A stretch of 64,000 nt of DNA, from contig NZ_AP025591.1 in the NCBI RefSeq assembly GCF_023169945.1, positions 1-64,000 of the forward strand, written 5' to 3'. The translations under genes were made by a program, and so were the position numbers. Below, one piece after another: positions 26,996-36,120 of this stretch. The stretch's first letter is position 1, and every line of letters begins with the position of its first letter. The notes beneath the pieces are model-generated. The model made no database searches. It worked only from the letters and a program-made list of their open reading frames with translations, and was not told where the DNA came from. Origin of the DNA: Anaeromyxobacter oryzae. Its GTDB lineage: Bacteria; Myxococcota; Myxococcia; Myxococcales; Anaeromyxobacteraceae.

Positions 26996-27676
26996 TCAGG
27001 GGGCGCGCTCGAGCAACCCCGCGTGCAGGATCCAGGTCTCGTCCGCGAGGGCGGCGAGCTCCCGGCTGTGCGTCACGTACAGCAGCGCGCTCCCCTCCTC
27101 CCGCGCGACGCCCAGCAGCAGCTCCATCACCTTCTGCCCGCTCGCCTCGTCCAGGTTCCCCGTCGGCTCGTCCGCGAGGAGCAGCGTCGGCTTCCGGAGG
27201 AGCGCCCGGCAGAGGGCGACGCGCTGCATCTCGCCGCCGGAGAGCTTCTGGACGGGATCGCCGCCGCGGTCGCCCAGGCCCACCCGCTCCAGCAGCGCCC
27301 GCGCCCGCGCCGCGGCGGGGCCCGGCGGATCGCCGGCGACGAGAGCGGGGACGAGCACGTTCTCCTCCGCGGTGAGGTGCGGGAGGAGGTGGAAGAACTG
27401 GAACACCAGGCCGACGTGGTCGCGACGGGCGCGGGTGCGTTCCCGGTCCGGGAGGCGGCCGAGCGCCCTGCCGAGCAGGACCACCTCGCCCGCGTCCGGC
27501 GCGTCGATGCCCGCCGCCAGGTGGAGGAGCGTCGACTTCCCGGAGCCGCTCCGGCCGCTGACCGAGACCGCCCTCCCCGCCGGGAGCTCGGCCGAGACGC
27601 CGCGGAGGACCGGCAGGACGCCGCCCGCTGTCCGGTAGGAGCGGCTGACTTCACGGAACGCGAGGACGGGCGGCAT
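26996..27676 (-). CDS. ABC transporter ATP-binding protein, LolD/MacB/AttE type
   Basis: A 226-residue ATPase with Walker A GRSGSGKST (residues 41-49), Q-loop VFQFFHLLPHLTAEENVLVP, signature LSGGEMQRVALCRAL, Walker B LLLADEPTGNLD and the H-loop VTHS. The PTGNLD and FHLLP features place it with the LolD/MacB/AttE ATPases that work with FtsX-type permeases. No permease gene adjoins it. The only FtsX permease in the window, at 18183-20705 on the same strand, is the natural partner. If so, the transporter genes are split by about 6.3 kb. Confidence 0.9.
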   Translation of the reverse strand: MPPVLAFREVSRSYRTAGGVLPVLRGVSAELPAGRAVSVSGRSGSGKSTLLHLAAGIDAPDAGEVVLLGRALGRLPDRERTRARRDHVGLVFQFFHLLPHLTAEENVLVPALVAGDPPGPAAARARALLERVGLGDRGGDPVQKLSGGEMQRVALCRALLRKPTLLLADEPTGNLDEASGQKVMELLLGVAREEGSALLYVTHSRELAALADETWILHAGLLERAP

Positions 27677-27772
27677 GCGGTCCCGAGTCCATGGCGCCGG
27701 CCGGTCACCGGTTCAACGGGAACCGCCGCGCCCCGGGCGCAGCGGCGGCCCTCCGTGGCCGGGCTCCGATCG

Positions 27773-28360
27773 CTAGCCGCGCGCGAGCCGGGTCTCGACG
27801 GTGTCGAGCGCGGCCGCGACCGCCGCGGGCGCGAAGACGACCGCCGCGATGGCGGGGCCGCAGAAGGCGAGCCCGAGCACGATCGCCGCGCCGAAGTTCT
27901 TCCCGGCGGCGAGCGACTGGCCCTGCGTCGCGAGGAGCGTCGCGGCGACCACGAGGCCGAGCGCGGCCGAGGCCGCCCAGCGCCGCCACCCCTCGAACGC
28001 GGAGGCGAACGTCGCCGCGACGCCGAGGAGCGCGTACGTCGCGGCGAGCTCGCGGTCCTGGAAGACGAACGAGGTCGCGGCCCAGGCGAACAGCGCCGTG
28101 GTGAGGAGCCCGGCCTGGAGCCGGCGGAGCCCGCTCTCGGCGCCGGCGGCGTCGAGCACGATCGGCAGCACTGCGAGGAAGAGGCCCAGCTTGAAGACGC
28201 CGAAGCGCGTCAGCCCGAGGCCCGCCCACACGTCGGCGTCCTGCACGTCCAGCACCTTCGCGAGCACGCCGCCCGCGAGCACCTGGCACGCGACCAGCGC
28301 GAGCGCGCCGGCGACGCTCGCCGCGAGGAACAGCGCGATGGACTTCTCCGCCTTGGTCAT
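27773..28360 (-). CDS. Integral membrane protein of unknown function
   Basis: A 195-residue hydrophobic protein with about five to six predicted membrane helices, for example ALFLAASVAGALALVACQVL, FKLGLFLAVLPIVLDAAG, LLTTALFAWAATSFVFQ, AASAALGLVVAATLLATQ and GAAIVLGLAFCGPAIAAVVF. The cytoplasmic N-terminus reads MTKAEKS. No family is recognised. The ATG at 28360 is preceded by a purine-rich CAGGAGG stretch. It lies 96 bases upstream of the ABC ATPase gene on the same strand, so cotranscription is possible but not clear. Confidence 0.7.
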   Translation of the reverse strand: MTKAEKSIALFLAASVAGALALVACQVLAGGVLAKVLDVQDADVWAGLGLTRFGVFKLGLFLAVLPIVLDAAGAESGLRRLQAGLLTTALFAWAATSFVFQDRELAATYALLGVAATFASAFEGWRRWAASAALGLVVAATLLATQGQSLAAGKNFGAAIVLGLAFCGPAIAAVVFAPAAVAAALDTVETRLARG

Positions 28361-28421
28361 CCGAGTCCTCCTGGGAGAGGGCGCGGATTCTACCCGGATG
28401 TCCGCCGCTGACCAGCGCGCC

Positions 28422-28437
28422 GGGGCGCGAGCGCCCC
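28422..28437 (-). terminator. Hairpin downstream of the GH57-like gene
   Basis: GGGGCGC-GA-GCGCCCC forms a perfect stem in the gap after the stop codon of the DUF3536 gene. No T-run follows, so it is a weak terminator candidate. Confidence 0.35.
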
Positions 28438-28457
28438 CACATGTCGGGCGAGGTCGG

Positions 28458-30896
28458 TCACCCCTCCGCGGCGAAGCCCGCGCGCGCGAGCAGCGTCTCC
28501 TCGTCGAACCAGAGGTGGCGCGCGAGATCCGCGGCGGCGGCGCGATCCACGGTGACGAGCGTCGACCCGGCCCAGGCCCAGAGCTTGTTCTGCGCGTCCC
28601 AGAGATCCAGCTCGAGGCCGAGCCGCTTCGCGAGGTCGAGGATCGCGGCGAGCTCCGTCGCGCGCGCCCCCGGAGAGCGGCCGGCGAGGAGCGCCGCGAG
28701 CCTCCCCTCGACGAGCTCGCGGACGTCGTGGCGGACCGCGGCGAGGTGCAGGTGCGCCCCGAGCCGGCGCGCCAGCTCGGCGGTGGCGGTCAGCTCCGCC
28801 TCGGCGCTCGCGAGGTCGATGTCGCCGGCGCGCGCGGCGCCCGTGACGCGGAGGAGCCGCCGCGTGAGCGTCACGTCCGCGGCGACGCGGAGCGGGCCCG
28901 GCACCGGCGAATCGATGTCGTGGAGGAACTCCATCAGCCGTCTGTTGTCCTCGAAGATCTCGAGATAGTCGTCCTCGTAGCGCTCCATCGTGCCCTCGAG
29001 GAGGACCTCGGCGACGGCGCGCCGCTCGTCGAGGAACAGGTCGCCGAGCCCGTAGTCGCGCCCGGGGAAGTGCCGGTCCACCTCGCGGAGCAGGTGCGAG
29101 AGCGGCTGCGCGTGGGGCCGGCCGAGCAGCGCCGCCTCGACCTCCTGGGCGTGGGCGGGCCCGCGGTAGGGAGACAGCCCGCAGCGGAAGTCCGCGGCGC
29201 CGAAGTGCAGCACGCAGTAGAGCGCGTCGAGCGTCTCGCGGGTGAGGACGCTCTCGAGCTGGAGGCGCCCGAGCGCGATCGACACCGGGCCGGACTGCGT
29301 CGAGCGGCGGCCCTCGAGCCGGTACGTGTAGCAGAACGTCCGGCCCGCGTCGGGCAGCGGCCGGACCGAGCTCGCGATCGCGAGGTGGGCCCCGACGCCC
29401 TCGAGCGTCACGACGCTCGGCTTCACGAGGACCTGGTACACGCGGCGGCCGTCGCGGAGCGCGGGCTCGTTCGACGGCGCGCGGGCGAGGGCGGCCTCGA
29501 ACGCGGGCTCGAGGTCGAGGCCCACCAGATCGCGGGCGAGCTGGATCGCGCGCGCCGCGTACCGGAGGATCTGCACCGTCTCGATGCCGGACAGCTCCGA
29601 GAAGAACCAGCCGCAGCTCGTGTACATGAGGAGCGCGTGCCGCTCGAGCTCGAGGAGCCGCAGCGCGCGCCCCACCTCGTCCGACGTGAGGGGCCGGCCC
29701 GCCTCGCGCCGCAGGAGGTCGTCCGCGTCCTGCCGCTCCGGATCGAGCACGAGGTCCACGTACCGGTCGCGCGTGCGCCACGGCTCGGGGAAGAGCGCGG
29801 CGGCCTCGCGCTCGAAGATGCCGTCGAGCTTCCCGCGGAGCACGTCGAGCGCCTCCCGCAGCGGCGCGCGCCAGGCCTGGTTCCACCCCGGCGGCCCGCC
29901 CGCGTTGCACCCGCAGTCGGACCGCCAGCGCTCGACGCCGTGCGCACAGCTCCACGACGAGCCCTCGACGATCTCGGCCTCCCACTCCACCGGGATCCGG
30001 TCGAGGGCCTGGCCGAGGTTCACGATCTCGAGATCCGGGCGGCGCCCCGCGGCGCGCAGCGCCGCCGCGAGCGTCTCGTCGCCGCCCTTCCTGTGATGGC
30101 CGAGCGTCTCGCCGTCGAACGCGATCGAGAGGATCTCGTCGTGCGCGCGGCCGGGATCGAACCCTCCCTCGAGCCGCGCGAGCAGCCGCTCCGGCGACAC
30201 GAGCGCCTCGCCGAAGGCGAGGTCGCGCGCGATGTGGCCGTCGTAGAAGAAGAGCACGAGCTCCTTCGCGCCGAGCCGGACCCGGTACGGCCGCGTGGGG
30301 TCGAACCGGGCCCCCGTGGCGTCGACCCACTCGCCGTCCGGCGCGCGCACGCGCGTCGCCTGGTATGGCGAGAGGATCGTGAAGCGGATCCCCTCGTCGG
30401 CGAGCATCGCGAGCGTCGCCGTGTCGGCGGCCGTCTCCGGCAGCCAGAAGCCCTCCGGCGCCCGGTGGAAGCGGCGGCGGAAGTCGGCGATGCCCCACCG
30501 GATCTGCGTGCGGCGGTCGCGCGGGGACGCGAGCGGCAGGATCGAGTGGCTGTACCCCTGCGCGATCGCGTTGCCGTGCCCGCGCCCCTCGAGGCTCCGC
30601 GCGTCCGCCTCGACGACGTGCGCGTACACCTCGGGGCGGTGCCGCTCGAGCCACGCGAGCAGCGTCGGCCCGAAGTTGAACGAGAGGTGGAGGTAGTTGT
30701 TGACGATCTCGACGATCCGATCGTCGGCGTTCTTGAGCCGCGCCGCACCGTTCGGTCCGTAGCATTCGGCCGCGATCCGCTCGTTCCAGTCGTGGAACGG
30801 CTCCGCCGAGTCCTGCACCTCGATCGCCTCGATCCACGGGTTCTCGCGGGGCGGCTGGTAGAAGTGGCCGTGCAGACAGAGGAGTCGGCGGGTCAT
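28458..30896 (-). CDS. GH57-like glycoside hydrolase with DUF3536
   Basis: An 812-residue cytoplasmic protein. The N-terminal GH57-type barrel begins with LCLHGHFYQPPRENPW and includes LHLSFNFGPTLLAWLE, GFWLPETAADTATL (putative catalytic glutamate region) and LSIAFDGETLGHH. Two Cys-rich spots, SWSCAHGVERWRSDCGC and MYTSCGWFFSELSGIETVQIL, precede the long C-terminal DUF3536 region. Proteins of this architecture are linked to alpha-glucan metabolism, but their activity is not settled. I chose ATG 30896, which has GAGGCGG upstream; an ATG three codons earlier is possible. The frame stays open for several kilobases upstream, so the HGHFYQPP motif, conserved at GH57 N-termini, anchors the start. 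Confidence 0.85.
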   Translation of the reverse strand: MTRRLLCLHGHFYQPPRENPWIEAIEVQDSAEPFHDWNERIAAECYGPNGAARLKNADDRIVEIVNNYLHLSFNFGPTLLAWLERHRPEVYAHVVEADARSLEGRGHGNAIAQGYSHSILPLASPRDRRTQIRWGIADFRRRFHRAPEGFWLPETAADTATLAMLADEGIRFTILSPYQATRVRAPDGEWVDATGARFDPTRPYRVRLGAKELVLFFYDGHIARDLAFGEALVSPERLLARLEGGFDPGRAHDEILSIAFDGETLGHHRKGGDETLAAALRAAGRRPDLEIVNLGQALDRIPVEWEAEIVEGSSWSCAHGVERWRSDCGCNAGGPPGWNQAWRAPLREALDVLRGKLDGIFEREAAALFPEPWRTRDRYVDLVLDPERQDADDLLRREAGRPLTSDEVGRALRLLELERHALLMYTSCGWFFSELSGIETVQILRYAARAIQLARDLVGLDLEPAFEAALARAPSNEPALRDGRRVYQVLVKPSVVTLEGVGAHLAIASSVRPLPDAGRTFCYTYRLEGRRSTQSGPVSIALGRLQLESVLTRETLDALYCVLHFGAADFRCGLSPYRGPAHAQEVEAALLGRPHAQPLSHLLREVDRHFPGRDYGLGDLFLDERRAVAEVLLEGTMERYEDDYLEIFEDNRRLMEFLHDIDSPVPGPLRVAADVTLTRRLLRVTGAARAGDIDLASAEAELTATAELARRLGAHLHLAAVRHDVRELVEGRLAALLAGRSPGARATELAAILDLAKRLGLELDLWDAQNKLWAWAGSTLVTVDRAAAADLARHLWFDEETLLARAGFAAEG

Positions 30897-31085
30897 CCGC
30901 CTCATCCTAGGTCGCCGCGGCGCGTCGTTGTGTCCCCGGGCGGGCACCCCCTTGCTCGCACCTTTGCTCCTTAGGTAGCGTGACAGGCGGTACACACCTC
31001 CAGTGGGGCCGGGGGGCTCACTGGGACGGGCCTCCTGCCCGTCCTCTGCGGGTCTCCCGCCCACCAGCCCAGGGAGATGCGCCGC

Positions 31086-34000
31086 ATGCTCGAACGTCGA
31101 GTCGGCTCGCTGCTCGTCGCTTCCTTCGTCGTGCTGGCAGCTTGTGGCCAGTCCACCTCGGCGCCGCAGAGCTCCACCACTGCCGCGGCGTCGTCTTCGT
31201 CGCAGCCCGCACGGGCATCGTCGGGTCGGCCGGGCGACTTCAACGTGCTCGCGGCCGGCAAGGACCGGCTGGGCGTTCCGCGCGTCAGGGCGCAGATCCC
31301 GGAGGGGACGCTGCGCGCGCCCGTCCACGTCGACTCCAGGCTCGGCGTGCCGACGTTCATGTGGGCGCTCGGAGAGCGGGCTCCCGCCGCGATCGCGGGC
31401 AAGGCCCCGCGGACTCCCGCCGACGCCGCGCGCGCGCACCTCCGCGGCCGCGCGGCCGCGTACGGCCTCGCCCCCGAGGACGTGGACGCGGCGGTCGTGA
31501 CCGGCGTTCACGACACCGGGGTCGGGCCGGTGATCGTCTCGTTCCGCCAGCCGATCGGCGGGATCGAGGTGTTCCGCGAGACCGCGAAGGTCGCGATGGA
31601 CCGCCGGTGGAACCTCGTCGCCATCTCCGGCAATCTCTCGCCGGCGTCCGACCCGATCGCCGCGCGCGCCACGCCGGCGGGCGGCGCGTTCGCGCTCGGC
31701 GAGCTCGACGCCATCGCCACGGCCCTCGTGGACCTCACCGGCGAGACGTTCGCCGCCGGCGACCTCGCCGCCTCCGGGCGCCGGGGCCCTTACCTCGAGG
31801 CGTCGCTCTCGCCCGTCCTGACCGCCGCCCGCGCGGAGCTGTTCTCTCGCCCGGCGCGCGCGAAGAAGGTCTGGTTCCGCCTCCCCGGCGGCCTCGAGCC
31901 CGCGTACTACGTCGAGGTCGGCCTCGGCCGCGTCGAGAGCGTCGAGTCGCTCGAGTACGGCTACGTCGTGTCCGCCGTCGACGGTCGCGTGCTGTTCCGC
32001 AAGGACCAGGTCGACGCCGACGCGTTCAAGTACCGCGTCTGGGCCGAGAGCTCGGCGCCGTACCGTCCGTGGGACGGCCCCCAGGGCACAGCGCCGTCGC
32101 CGCACCCGACCGGCGTGCCCGACGGGTACCAGGCGCCGTTCCTCCCGTCGCGGGACGTGATCCTCTCGAGCGCGCCGTTCTCGCGGAACGACCCGTGGCT
32201 CGCCGCCGACGCGACCGTCACGACCGGCAACAACGCGGAGGCCTACGCGGACATCAGCGGCGCGGACGGGTTCGACGCGAGCGACATCCGCGGCACCGCC
32301 TCCGCTCCCCAGGAGTTCGCCTACCCGTACGGCTTCGACGTCGCGCCCAACGCGACGATGAACCAGGTGCAGGCCGCGATCACGCAGCTCTTCTACGACG
32401 TGAACTTCTTCCACGACTGGTACTACGACGCGGGCTTCGACGAGGCGTCGGGGAACGCCCAGGCCTCCAACTTCGGGCGCGGCGGCCTCGAGGGCGACTC
32501 GCTCAAGGCGGAGGCCCAGGACTCGTCGGGCATCAACAACGCGAACATGCAGACGCCGGCGGACGGCTCGCGCCCCCGCATGCAGATGTACCTGTTCAGC
32601 GGGAACGGCGCGCAGTACATCACGATCAACTCGCCCCCGACGCTCGCCACGACGGACATCGCGGGCGTCGCGGCCGGGTTCGGCGCGCAGAGCTTCACGC
32701 TCACCGGCGACGTCGTGCTCGCGGACGACGGCTCCGGAACCCGGCTCGGCTGCAACGCCACCTGGGTGAACGCGGCCGCCGTCACCGGCAAGATCGCGCT
32801 CGTGTACCGCGGCACCTGCGGCTTCGCCGTGAAGGCGAAGAACGCTCAGCTCAACGGCGCCGCCGGCGTCATCATCGCGAACAACACCACCGGTGTCGCC
32901 AACATGGGCGGCGTCGACGGGACGGTGACGATCCCCGCCGTCCTGATCGCGAAGGCGTACGGCGACGCGATGGCCCTCGAGCCGCCCGCCTCCGTGAACG
33001 TCACGATCGGCCGCTCCAACGTCCTCCCCCGCGACGGCACGCTCGACAACGCCATCGTCGCGCACGAGTGGGGCCACTACATCTCGAACCGGCTCATCGG
33101 CGACGCCGCCGGCCTCTCGAACAACCAGGGCCGCAGCATGGGCGAGGGCTGGGGCGACTTCCACGCGCTCCTGCTCATGGTCCGGGCGGAGGACGCGGGC
33201 GCATCCGCGAACGCCGACTGGTCGGGCGTGTACGCCGCGGCCGGGTACGTGACGAGCGGTGACGAGTGGTACGGCGGCCCGAACCAGGGCTACTACTTCG
33301 GCATCCGCCGGGTCCCCTACTCGACCAACCTGACGAAGGATCCGCTCACGTTCAAGCACAGCGCGAACGGGAACCCCATCGACAGCACCTCGGTCCCGGT
33401 GCTGTTCGACTGGGACGGCACGAACAACGCCGAGGTCCACAACGCGGGTGAGGTCTGGGCGACGATGCTGTGGGAGTGCTACGCCGCCCTGCTGAACGAG
33501 CCCGGCCTCCCCTTCGACCAGGCGCAGACGCGGATGAAGAACTACCTCGTCGCGGCGTACAAGCTCACCCCGTCGGCGCCGACCTTCCTCGAGGCGCGCG
33601 ACGCGGTCCTCGCGGCCGCGTACGCGACGGATCCCGTCGACTACCAGCTCTTCTGGAAGGCGTTCGCGAAGCGCGGCGCCGGCATGGGCGCGGTCGCCGC
33701 GGATCGCTACGCGTCCGACAACGGCCCGGTCGTCGAGAGCTACGCGGTCGGCCCGGATCTCCAGGTCGCCGGCGTCCGATTCGGCGCGGTGACCTCCGGC
33801 TGCGACGACGGGGACGCCGTGCTCGACGCCGGCGAGACCGGCACGCTCACGCTCACCGTGAAGAACACCGGTGATCGCGCGCTCGGGCCCGTCACGGCGA
33901 CCATCGCCTCGACGAACGGCCAGATCGCGTTCCCCGGCGGCGCCACGGTGACGTTCCCCGCCTCCGGCCCGCTCGAGACCGTCACCGGGACCGTCCAGGT

Positions 34001-36014
34001 GTCGCTCGCGAGCGCGACGGGCATCGGGCAGGTGCCGTTCACCCTCACCTACCCGCCGGAGGCCGCCCTCGTGGCCGACACCGCGGAGTTCGCCCTCCGC
34101 GTGAACACGGACGAGGTCCCCGCCGCGTCCGCGTCCGACGACCTCGAGGCGGAGGCGTTCGCCTGGACGCCCGTGGCGGACCCGGCGTTCGCGAAGACGA
34201 GCCTGTTCGAGCGCGTCGCGCTCTCGCCGGTGAGCCACGCCATCCACGGCCCCGACGTCGGGGCGACCGCGGACGTGAGCCTGGTCTCGCCGCCGCTCCA
34301 GGTGAGCCCCGGCGCGTCCCTCGTCGTCGGCTTCCGGCACGCGTGGGACTTCGAGTCCGATCCGGTGGGCACGCCGGGCCGGGCGTTCTACGACGGCGCG
34401 GTCGTGGAGGTGTCGAGCGACGGCGGCACGACGTGGCTCGACGTGGGGGCGCCGCTCTACGCCGGCGGCGCCATCTCGAGCTACACCGGCGACACGAACC
34501 CGCTCGCCACCCGGCCGGCCCTCGTCGGCACGAGCACGGGCTGGCCGACGCTCCAGCCCGCGAGCCTGGACCTCGGGACGACGTACGGCGGCCAGACCGT
34601 TCTCCTCCGGTTCCGCATCGGCACCGACGGCGGCGTCGGGTTCGGGGGATGGCTCATCGACGACGTGACGGTGAGCGGTATCGGCAACACGCCGTTCCCG
34701 ATCCTCATCGCCGACACGCGCCAGTGCCGCAACCGTCCTCCCGTCGCGGTCGCGGGTCCGGCGCAGGCCGTCGACGAGGGCGCCGCCGTGGCGCTCTCCG
34801 CCGCCGCCTCCTCCGACCCGGACGCGGGCACGACGCTGTCGTTCCAGTGGACGCAGCTGAGCGGCCCGGCGGTCACGCTGACCGGCGCCGGGACGGCGGC
34901 GCCGTCGTTCACGGCGCCGCTGGTGACGGCGGACGCGCAGCTCGTGTTCCAGGTGACCGTGTCCGACGGCGCGCTCTCGAGCACCGCCACCACCGTCGTC
35001 ACGGTGAAGAACGCGAACCACGCGCCGATCGCGAGCGCCGGGGCGGACTTCACGGTGGACGAGGGCGGGATCGCGACGCTGGTGGGCTCCGCGTCCAGCG
35101 ATCCGGACGGCGATCCGCTCACCTACCAGTGGACGCTCGCCTCCTCCGTCCCCGCGCTCCCGGACGCCGTCGTGGGCACGGGGGTCGCGTTCCTCGGAAG
35201 CGCCTCCGCGGATCGGGCGTTCGTCGTGCCGTCGGTGACCGCCGACACCGTGCTCACGTTCGAGCTCGCGGTGAGCGACGGCGCGACGTCCTCGACGGCG
35301 ACCGTCCACGTCACCGTGAAGAACGTGAACCGGCCCCCCGTGGCCGTGGCGGGCGTCGACTTCTCCGTCGACGAGCGCACGCAGGTGGCGCTCTCCGCGG
35401 CCGGCTCGTCGGATCCCGACGGTGACGCGCTCACCTACACCTGGACCCGCGTGAGCGGCCCTGCCCTGGACCTCGTGGCGGCGACCATCGCCGCGAACGG
35501 CACGGCGATCTTCACCGCGCCCGAGGTGGCGGCGGACGCCGACCTCGTCCTCCGGCTCACCGTCAGCGACGGCGCCGCATCCTCCACGTCCGACGTGACG
35601 ATCCACGTCCGGAACCTGAACCGGCAGCCGCTGGCGAACGCCGGCGCGGCGCAGACGGTCGACGAGCGCACCGCGGTCACCCTGAACGGCTCCGCCTCGT
35701 CGGATCCGGACGGTGAGGCCCTCGCGTACGAGTGGGTGCAGATCTCCGGACCGGCCGCGACGCTCTCCTCCGCGACCGTGGCCCAGCCCACGTTCACGGC
35801 GCCGTCGGCCGACCTGCCCACGCAGGACCTCGTGTTCCAGCTCACCGTGCGCGATCCGCACGGCGTGGCCGACAGCGCGACGGTGAAGGTCACCGTGACG
35901 AACGTCGATCACCCGAAGGGCGGCTGCGCCTCGGGCGGCGACGCCGGCCTGGTCGGCCTCCTGTTCCTCGGCATGGCGGCCCTCCGCCGCCGAGCGCTGC
36001 GCGCCCGCGCCTGA
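31086..36014 (+). CDS. M36-type metalloprotease with PA insert, Ig-like repeats and MYXO-CTERM-like tail
   Basis: A 1,642-residue exported protease. The N-terminus is a lipoprotein-type signal (VLAAC). A propeptide (about residues 60-250) precedes the catalytic domain. A protease-associated insert (about 512-628) stands just before the zinc site HEWGH (His660, Glu661, His664), with third ligand Glu687 in GEGWGD. After a CARDB-like and a MAM-like region come four similar Ig/PKD-type domains starting near 1217, 1314, 1416 and 1513, each beginning with a PxAxAG...VDEG or VDER line. The last 25 residues, GGCASGGDAGLVGLLFLG followed by RRR, form a Cys-hydrophobic-Arg tail like the MYXO-CTERM sorting signal. 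The ATG at 31086 has AGGGAG nine bases upstream; the ATG at 31077 abuts it. Confidence 0.9.
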   Translation: MLERRVGSLLVASFVVLAACGQSTSAPQSSTTAAASSSSQPARASSGRPGDFNVLAAGKDRLGVPRVRAQIPEGTLRAPVHVDSRLGVPTFMWALGERAPAAIAGKAPRTPADAARAHLRGRAAAYGLAPEDVDAAVVTGVHDTGVGPVIVSFRQPIGGIEVFRETAKVAMDRRWNLVAISGNLSPASDPIAARATPAGGAFALGELDAIATALVDLTGETFAAGDLAASGRRGPYLEASLSPVLTAARAELFSRPARAKKVWFRLPGGLEPAYYVEVGLGRVESVESLEYGYVVSAVDGRVLFRKDQVDADAFKYRVWAESSAPYRPWDGPQGTAPSPHPTGVPDGYQAPFLPSRDVILSSAPFSRNDPWLAADATVTTGNNAEAYADISGADGFDASDIRGTASAPQEFAYPYGFDVAPNATMNQVQAAITQLFYDVNFFHDWYYDAGFDEASGNAQASNFGRGGLEGDSLKAEAQDSSGINNANMQTPADGSRPRMQMYLFSGNGAQYITINSPPTLATTDIAGVAAGFGAQSFTLTGDVVLADDGSGTRLGCNATWVNAAAVTGKIALVYRGTCGFAVKAKNAQLNGAAGVIIANNTTGVANMGGVDGTVTIPAVLIAKAYGDAMALEPPASVNVTIGRSNVLPRDGTLDNAIVAHEWGHYISNRLIGDAAGLSNNQGRSMGEGWGDFHALLLMVRAEDAGASANADWSGVYAAAGYVTSGDEWYGGPNQGYYFGIRRVPYSTNLTKDPLTFKHSANGNPIDSTSVPVLFDWDGTNNAEVHNAGEVWATMLWECYAALLNEPGLPFDQAQTRMKNYLVAAYKLTPSAPTFLEARDAVLAAAYATDPVDYQLFWKAFAKRGAGMGAVAADRYASDNGPVVESYAVGPDLQVAGVRFGAVTSGCDDGDAVLDAGETGTLTLTVKNTGDRALGPVTATIASTNGQIAFPGGATVTFPASGPLETVTGTVQVSLASATGIGQVPFTLTYPPEAALVADTAEFALRVNTDEVPAASASDDLEAEAFAWTPVADPAFAKTSLFERVALSPVSHAIHGPDVGATADVSLVSPPLQVSPGASLVVGFRHAWDFESDPVGTPGRAFYDGAVVEVSSDGGTTWLDVGAPLYAGGAISSYTGDTNPLATRPALVGTSTGWPTLQPASLDLGTTYGGQTVLLRFRIGTDGGVGFGGWLIDDVTVSGIGNTPFPILIADTRQCRNRPPVAVAGPAQAVDEGAAVALSAAASSDPDAGTTLSFQWTQLSGPAVTLTGAGTAAPSFTAPLVTADAQLVFQVTVSDGALSSTATTVVTVKNANHAPIASAGADFTVDEGGIATLVGSASSDPDGDPLTYQWTLASSVPALPDAVVGTGVAFLGSASADRAFVVPSVTADTVLTFELAVSDGATSSTATVHVTVKNVNRPPVAVAGVDFSVDERTQVALSAAGSSDPDGDALTYTWTRVSGPALDLVAATIAANGTAIFTAPEVAADADLVLRLTVSDGAASSTSDVTIHVRNLNRQPLANAGAAQTVDERTAVTLNGSASSDPDGEALAYEWVQISGPAATLSSATVAQPTFTAPSADLPTQDLVFQLTVRDPHGVADSATVKVTVTNVDHPKGGCASGGDAGLVGLLFLGMAALRRRALRARA

Positions 36015-36042
36015 CGCCGGTCGGGGCCGACTGGCGAGCACG

Positions 36043-36085
36043 ACGGGGCGCGGCGATCCTACGGGATCGCCCGCCCCGTTTCCTC
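36043..36085 (+). terminator. Intrinsic terminator after the metalloprotease gene
   Basis: ACGGGGCG (36043-36050) pairs with CGCCCCGT (36072-36079). An inner stem GCGATCC/GGATCGC closes on the loop TACG. The hairpin is followed by TTTCCTC. This is the best rho-independent terminator in the window, with a partial T-run, 28 bases after the stop codon. Confidence 0.8.
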
Positions 36086-36120
36086 GTTCGCGCGCGCCGG
36101 CGGCAGGCTATGTTCCCGGC

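Noticed and set aside
30906-31085. Promoter pair in the divergent region before the metalloprotease gene
   Set aside because: TTGCTC at about 30953 has no acceptable -10 element at 16-18 bases.
28458-36041. A 2,527-codon open frame on the minus strand across the metalloprotease gene
   Set aside because: Only its last 812 residues look like a protein (GH57/DUF3536). The rest is Arg/Val/Gly-rich antisense of a convincing M36 gene and reflects the lack of stop codons at extreme GC content.
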